A stretch of 20,489 bases of DNA. Source: a virus. The notes under the pieces are model-generated. The model had not been told where the DNA came from. It saw only the letters and a list, made by a program, of their open reading frames with translations, and ran no database searches. Position numbers and translations under genes: made by a program. Position 1 is the first letter of the stretch. The number at the start of each line of letters is the position of its first letter. The stretch is taken from positions 1-20,489 of IMG/VR virus record IMGVR_UViG_3300044522_000214. The stretch is one strand, 5' to 3'. Positions 16,375-20,489 of this stretch are shown here, one piece after another.

Positions 16375-16382
16375 CAAATATA
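16375..16382 (-). promoter_or_regulatory. Bacteroidota-type promoter for the HNH gene
   Basis: The minus strand has a perfect -7 box TATATTTG, with ATTG (three of four matches to the -33 TTTG) 19 nt upstream. The box ends 19 nt before the ATG at 16355. The leader TATAACTAAACAATATATA resembles the leader of the gene at 18914. It lies just downstream of the capsid terminator. Confidence 0.65.
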
Positions 16383-16413
16383 GTGAACATTTTGTAAAAC
16401 ACAATAGGTATAT

Positions 16414-16440
16414 AAAAAAAGGAGAGAATTTCTTCTCCCC
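16414..16440 (-). terminator. rho-independent terminator after the major capsid gene
   Basis: On the minus strand GGAGA (16434-16438) pairs with TCTCC (16421-16425) across an eight-base loop. TTTTTTT follows at 16420-16414. It lies 30 bases after the capsid stop codon and probably ends the scaffold-capsid transcript. Confidence 0.7.
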
Positions 16441-16469
16441 CTTTCTTTAGAAATTGCACTATTCTAAGA

Positions 16470-17801
16470 TTAAATATTATATTTAATGAAGTGCTCGTTT
16501 CCTACCGACTCAAATCCTTCGATTGAAGTGTACACTATATCAAGTGTATCAGTATCAGAAGTAGGAGTTGGAGCAAGTCCACCAAGCATTTTCTCGCGGA
16601 ATCTAGAGTTTAAGCCTTCTGGCATCTCTAAGTAGCGAACCATCATACGATCAACTTGACCACCACCTTGCTCAACTTTAATCTTTCCTGCAGGAACTAA
16701 GTAAGCTTCCTTAGCGTAGTTTACGTTAGTAGCAGTAGAAGTAACTTGAGGATGAGATAAAGCATTTAAACGCTTCTTGTGGAAAGTACGTCCGTAAGCA
16801 GCAAGAGACTGAACGCCTAATGCAATAGCTACATCTTTCTTACCACCGAATGCTCCGTAGTTGATAGCTCCGTTAATGAATTGAGTAGCACCAGTAATTG
16901 ATGTATCAAAAGCATTATCAAAGTCAGCGCCAGCCCATAATTGATACTCAGAAGGACAACGGTTAGCATCCATCAAACGAGATAAAGCAGCTAAGTCAGA
17001 TAAGGCAACTGTACCAGAAGATGCAACGTTAGAAGTAATACCTCCAGCGTTTATGATAGTATCACGCAATCCACGAGTTGTGTTAATTGCATTACCAGCA
17101 GCATCAGTCAAGCCAGCAGACTCACGACCAAACAATACTGAATAAAGGATATCCATTCTATGCTTCAAATAAGCATCGTGTTGTTGCTTTAAGAAGTAGT
17201 AAGGCTTTCCTTTGAATTCAACCTCAATCTTAGAACCATAAGCGATATCTGTGATAGATGTCTTAGTCTTGAAAATTTGAAGTTTATTAGAACGCTTAAT
17301 CAAATCTGATTTACGCATTGTGTTAGAAGAAGTTCCTTCAGCATAAGCATTAGAGAAGAAAGACAACTTAGCACCAGTTGCAGCCGCAGGAATTGCGTCA
17401 GCAGAGTTAACAGGCTTGATAGTAAGAACTGAATCAGTAGCTGAAGAAGCTGCAGAAACATAACCTACAACACCGTTAGCGAACAAAATTAATTCTCCTA
17501 CTACAGGCTTAACAGAAGTTGAACCTACAATAGTGATGTCTACAGACGCACCAGCAGAACCCGCAGAAGTCCCTGGAGTTTTAACTGTAGCCATAGCATA
17601 CAAGAAGTTGTTTTGTACTGTAAAATATTCTGTTTGAGCAGTAGCCTTAGCCTTACCTGTCCAATCCATAATATCAAGCATAGACGCTTCTTCATCATAG
17701 ATGTCAAGAACGTCCTTTAAAATTTCACGCTGCTCTAGCGTGTTTGTGAAAGAAACCGTACTCAAAAAAGTACGATCTATATTACCTGCTGCAATAGCCA
17801 T
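16470..17801 (-). CDS. probable major capsid protein
   Basis: This 443-residue protein starts MAIAAGNIDRTFLSTVSFTN. The start region is followed by acidic, helical DVLDIYDEEASMLDIMDWTG, then beta-rich segments, a central helix with LKQQHDAYLKHRMDILYSVLFGRES, the loop TTRGLRDTIINAGG, and a C-terminal half with EQGGGQVDRMMVRYLEMPEG. This arrangement and length fit HK97-fold coat proteins that need no N-terminal protease domain. The gene follows the portal and an acidic scaffold-like gene, the classical head order, and is followed by a strong terminator, as for highly expressed coat genes. Its codon use is less AT-biased than its neighbours, consistent with high expression. The family assignment rests on order and overall appearance rather than on a diagnostic motif. 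No clear promoter box precedes it; the scaffold promoter probably serves both. Confidence 0.75.
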   Translation of the reverse strand: MAIAAGNIDRTFLSTVSFTNTLEQREILKDVLDIYDEEASMLDIMDWTGKAKATAQTEYFTVQNNFLYAMATVKTPGTSAGSAGASVDITIVGSTSVKPVVGELILFANGVVGYVSAASSATDSVLTIKPVNSADAIPAAATGAKLSFFSNAYAEGTSSNTMRKSDLIKRSNKLQIFKTKTSITDIAYGSKIEVEFKGKPYYFLKQQHDAYLKHRMDILYSVLFGRESAGLTDAAGNAINTTRGLRDTIINAGGITSNVASSGTVALSDLAALSRLMDANRCPSEYQLWAGADFDNAFDTSITGATQFINGAINYGAFGGKKDVAIALGVQSLAAYGRTFHKKRLNALSHPQVTSTATNVNYAKEAYLVPAGKIKVEQGGGQVDRMMVRYLEMPEGLNSRFREKMLGGLAPTPTSDTDTLDIVYTSIEGFESVGNEHFIKYNI

Positions 17802-17828
17802 TTTGATAATAATTTAAATGTGAATAAC

Positions 17829-18914
17829 TTATTTTCTTACGGTCATTCCCTTTAAAAATTCTACTGGATTCTCGAACGGACTAACAAATTCATTTGTCCG
17901 AACCTCTTCCTTTGAACTTAAATTAGGAGTCGCGTTTTTTAATTCCGCCTCCATTGCTTTTCTCCCTAATGACTTCCCGTGTTTAACAAGTTCACCCATA
18001 AACTGTGTTGGATTCTCAGCGAATGCAACAACTTTAGTCCATTTATCCCAGTCAATAGCTCCGTCTTTAGCAAAAATGGATAAGAATTTATTTGAATCAA
18101 CAGCATAATCAACAATTTTACTTGAATCTGACACTTGATAGTTTAAATTATCTCCACCAAGGTCAATTTTAATTAAATTGTTTTTTACTACTTCAGATAC
18201 GCCCTTTTCAATAATTTTACGACTAGCTTGTTGCTGTGCGTCAATTTCTTCTTGCGAAATCTTGGTTGACTCTTCTCTTGCTGCTGGCTGAATCGATTGG
18301 ATGAACTCATTCTGTTCTTCCTTAAAGCTTTTCCGTAACTTGTTAGCATCTCGCTGTAACAACGCATTACTTACTTCAGCCTCGTCTTCATCGTAAGCAT
18401 CAAGATTATATTTTTCAATTTCTCTTTCAAAAAGTCTAGCTCTAGCCTTTTCGCTTAGATCATTATTATCTCTGTCGAATTTAAGCTTTAATAGCTCTAC
18501 ATCTGACATAGCATCATAATCTATGCTTGTTGCCTCTAGAAACGGTGTTAGATTTCCATACGTATCGTAGTAGTCTACCGCTTTCTTAATGAAATCGTCT
18601 TTGAATTTATACTCTGCGGCTTCAGGTTCAGTGTATTCGTCATTTGAAGGCTCCTCATCCGCCACAGACTCCTGTTCTGTTTGCGCAGTATCTTCTTCAA
18701 TAACGTTTTCCTCATTGCCCCCTACCTCATTTTCTTCTGTAATTATATTCTCCTCGTCCGAAGAATCATTTTCAAGATTATTTTCAACTCCTTCATTTTC
18801 GTTATCAATATCCATATTAATAACTTTCTCTGAACTAGCTTCTGCTCCTCCTGTTTCTTTATCATTAACATTCTTTTCTGTTAATAAATCATCTAAATTA
18901 ATTGGCTCTGCCAT
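17829..18914 (-). CDS. probable scaffolding / head-assembly protein
   Basis: In this 361-residue protein, residues 1-110 are extremely acidic and low-complexity (runs of Glu, Asp and Asn such as NMDIDNENEGVENNLENDSS). Helical, charged segments follow (EKARARLFEREIEKYNLDAY, ANKLRKSFKEEQNEFIQSI, SQEEIDAQQQASRKIIEKG). The basic C-terminus ends NPVEFLKGMTVRK. An acidic, helical protein with a basic C-terminal tip, encoded between portal and coat genes, is the usual profile of a scaffolding protein, which chaperones coat assembly in the procapsid and is then lost. No protease motif is visible. The gene lies 34 bp after the portal stop codon, with a TAGATTTG box in that gap, and 27 bp before the capsid gene. 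It could instead be a minor structural protein. Confidence 0.6.
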   Translation of the reverse strand: MAEPINLDDLLTEKNVNDKETGGAEASSEKVINMDIDNENEGVENNLENDSSDEENIITEENEVGGNEENVIEEDTAQTEQESVADEEPSNDEYTEPEAAEYKFKDDFIKKAVDYYDTYGNLTPFLEATSIDYDAMSDVELLKLKFDRDNNDLSEKARARLFEREIEKYNLDAYDEDEAEVSNALLQRDANKLRKSFKEEQNEFIQSIQPAAREESTKISQEEIDAQQQASRKIIEKGVSEVVKNNLIKIDLGGDNLNYQVSDSSKIVDYAVDSNKFLSIFAKDGAIDWDKWTKVVAFAENPTQFMGELVKHGKSLGRKAMEAELKNATPNLSSKEEVRTNEFVSPFENPVEFLKGMTVRK

Positions 18915-18936
18915 ATTATTGTTTGGTTTGATTATG

Positions 18937-18944
18937 CAAATCTA
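18937..18944 (-). promoter_or_regulatory. Bacteroidota-type -7 box before scaffold-capsid genes
   Basis: The minus strand reads TAGATTTG, a full match to TAnnTTTG, in the 34-bp gap after the portal gene. It ends 22 nt before the ATG at 18914. The leader GCATAATCAAACCAAACAATAAT shares 14 bases with the leader of the gene at 15573. A clean -33 TTTG is missing (TTCG lies 22 nt upstream). Confidence 0.55.
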
Positions 18945-18948
18945 TAAA

Positions 18949-20489
18949 CTATTTCTGTTTTTCTTTCGAAGGTTGTTTTAATTTTTCGGAAGAACTTTTT
19001 ATTTGAGCTATATATTCCCTTGAATCAGCTTCGATTTTAGCTGTATTTATTTTGCCGTCAAGTTTGCCTTGTTCAATTAATGCTTCGTTCTGAAGCTTCA
19101 TTGCAAGCATTTGAGACTCAAGATTTTTTTCTAATTGCAAATAGCGCTCTTTTAGTTGAGCTTCCATTGCCATAGTCTGTTGCTTAGCTTGTTCTGCTGC
19201 TTGAGCCGATTGGGTTTGTATTTGCCCATTCATTTGCTGCTGCTCAAGTGCTCTTTGTTGCGCCTCTTCTTGATTTTTCTTAATCTTATAGCCAAGCAAT
19301 ACCTCAGAATATTTTATATTACTAAGATTCTCTACCATCATAGCGTCAGCTAAAGTAATTTGATTACTTCCAATTGCTTGCTCAATTCTTCTTGATAATT
19401 TATCTTGCTCAAATTTACTTGGTAGTTCTTTGATTATTAATCCGCATTCATAAGCAGATACATTTGGGTCGATTTTAAAGAATTGAACCGTTGAGCTACC
19501 TAATGCTCTAACATATCCGTTAATCAATCCAGATGCTGCAGAATCTTGAATTCTTAATGTTAAATCATAACATAATCGTTCCATTAAATCTCTCTCTGCT
19601 CTTTTAATGAAGTCAAGTGAGTTGTTTGTAGATTCGCTTGCGTATTGAGCAACTCCGTTAAGCATCCTTGCGTCTGGAGTTGATCCGTCAGTTACTTCAT
19701 TAAACCCTAAAATATCCCTAAGCAAATCAATATTCTGTTTAATAATATTAAAGTATTCTGTAGCCTCGCTTCCAATACCATTATTAAGCTCTTCAATAGG
19801 CTTATAATTACTTGCCTGACCTTGATCATCTAATCTTCTATATACTAAATTACCAGTTTGATTATACAAATCAATTATTTCCATTGGTTTTAGCGCTCTT
19901 CCTGCTTTACCTAAAGGAACGTTTTCTAGTGCCCCTAATTCAATCATTATACCCCTTGGTCTTGCGCGCAACATAACGTTTTGCAGTTTGTACCAAGCTA
20001 ATTGAATTTGGTCTGCAATACTCTTCATTTGGTCGCCTAAAGAATAGGTTGACATTTGGTAAATATGAGGAGCTACAATATGATAGCTTAAACTTGTATC
20101 TGTAAGCGAGGATTTTGCTCGCTTCATATTCGTAGCCATCTTACAATCAAAGAATATATCAGAACCAATTACCCATTTTCCTTGATATACAACTTTGTAG
20201 TCTGTTTTTGAATATTTTTTATCTGCTTTTTCTGATTTAATTTTTGCCGCACGACCTACAACCTTATTTCCCTTTGAATTAATTCTTTCTTCTAATACCA
20301 TTGAATTGTATGAAAAGAATTCTATATCTAACACCTTTACTCTAAATCCGTCATAGTTTTTGTCATAACTAGAATTCAAATCTCTTGTTGTTGATGTATT
20401 TGATTTCATATTAACAAATTTTTCTGCAATAGTATCAAATTGCTCTGAAGTTATTTTGTCTCCAGCTAATTGCTTTAAATCTGGTAATG
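18949..20489 (-). CDS. portal protein, C-terminal part (5' end beyond the window)
   Basis: The frame stays open from an internal ATG at 20409 to the right edge, adding 26 residues (LPDLKQLAGDKIT... FVN), so 512 residues are visible and the true start is outside the window. The middle reads like the wing/stem part of a phage portal: DQIQLAWYKLQNVMLRARPRG, ENVPLGKAGRALKP, YNQTGNLVYRRLDDQG, KPIEELNNGIG, LLRDILGFNEVTDGSTPDARM. Helices and an ITLADAMM turn follow. From visible residue ~395 to the end there is a Gln/Ala/Glu-rich coiled coil (EEAQQRALEQQQMNG, AMEAQLKERYLQLEKN). Portal dodecamers form the DNA entry vertex and the connector platform. Together with the scaffold-like and capsid genes it makes a standard head module. 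The sequence reminds me of portals from crAss-like phages, from memory only. Confidence 0.78.
   Translation of the reverse strand, partial: LPDLKQLAGDKITSEQFDTIAEKFVNMKSNTSTTRDLNSSYDKNYDGFRVKVLDIEFFSYNSMVLEERINSKGNKVVGRAAKIKSEKADKKYSKTDYKVVYQGKWVIGSDIFFDCKMATNMKRAKSSLTDTSLSYHIVAPHIYQMSTYSLGDQMKSIADQIQLAWYKLQNVMLRARPRGIMIELGALENVPLGKAGRALKPMEIIDLYNQTGNLVYRRLDDQGQASNYKPIEELNNGIGSEATEYFNIIKQNIDLLRDILGFNEVTDGSTPDARMLNGVAQYASESTNNSLDFIKRAERDLMERLCYDLTLRIQDSAASGLINGYVRALGSSTVQFFKIDPNVSAYECGLIIKELPSKFEQDKLSRRIEQAIGSNQITLADAMMVENLSNIKYSEVLLGYKIKKNQEEAQQRALEQQQMNGQIQTQSAQAAEQAKQQTMAMEAQLKERYLQLEKNLESQMLAMKLQNEALIEQGKLDGKINTAKIEADSREYIAQIKSSSEKLKQPSKEKQK

Noticed and set aside
1-20489. CRISPR array, tRNA genes, insertion sequences or integration sites
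   Set aside because: I saw no regularly spaced repeats with unique spacers, no cloverleaf-like sequence, no transposase or integrase frame, and no terminal inverted repeats.

Overview
This window looks like the structural (virion) region of a tailed double-stranded DNA phage of a Bacteroidota host, probably a flavobacterium-like organism. Every supported gene lies on the minus strand, so transcription runs from the right edge to the left edge. Three things point to Bacteroidota: AT-rich DNA, starts without Shine-Dalgarno sequences but with A/T-rich leaders, and upstream boxes that fit the Bacteroidota -7 consensus TAnnTTTG. The portal fragment and gene order are reminiscent of crAss-like phages, but I could not test that and hold it only as a possibility.

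Layout in the direction of transcription: (1) 20489-18949, C-terminal part of a portal protein, cut by the window edge. (2) 18914-17829, an acidic probable scaffolding or head-assembly protein. (3) 17801-16470, the probable major capsid protein, followed by a rho-independent terminator. (4) 16355-15579, an HNH homing-type endonuclease with its own promoter. (5) 15573-14755, a 272-residue protein of unknown function, followed by two candidate terminators. (6) 14623-2904, a tail-fibre/receptor-binding cassette. It holds a 1770-residue fibre, two shorter paralogous fibres, a GIY-YIG homing endonuclease, a small DUF7936-like phage protein and a fourth fibre. All four fibres end in a Peptidase_S74 (intramolecular chaperone) domain. 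(7) 2914-92, a 940-residue surface-type protein with DUF11-like and cysteine-rich DUF5977-like repeats. (8) At the left edge, two promoter-like repeats and the first codons of another gene.

The sequence suggests separate transcription units: scaffold plus capsid; HNH plus the 272-residue protein; the fibre cassette; and the gene at the left edge. Four TAnnTTTN boxes sit 19-22 nt before start codons, and several leaders share the string AACCAAACAATAAT or a close variant. The HNH gene lies between such a promoter and the distal part of such a leader, as if it had inserted into the leader of the 272-residue gene.

The fibre cassette is strongly mosaic. An AT-rich, S74-bearing segment (about 10320 to 6400) contrasts with a more GC-rich segment upstream. 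Near-identical nucleotide repeats that encode conserved linkers (ERMRI and VGIGTS peptides) occur at module boundaries. This fits repeated exchange of receptor-binding modules. I saw no tRNA, CRISPR array, insertion sequence, integrase or reverse transcriptase, and no gap longer than 300 bases without a gene.
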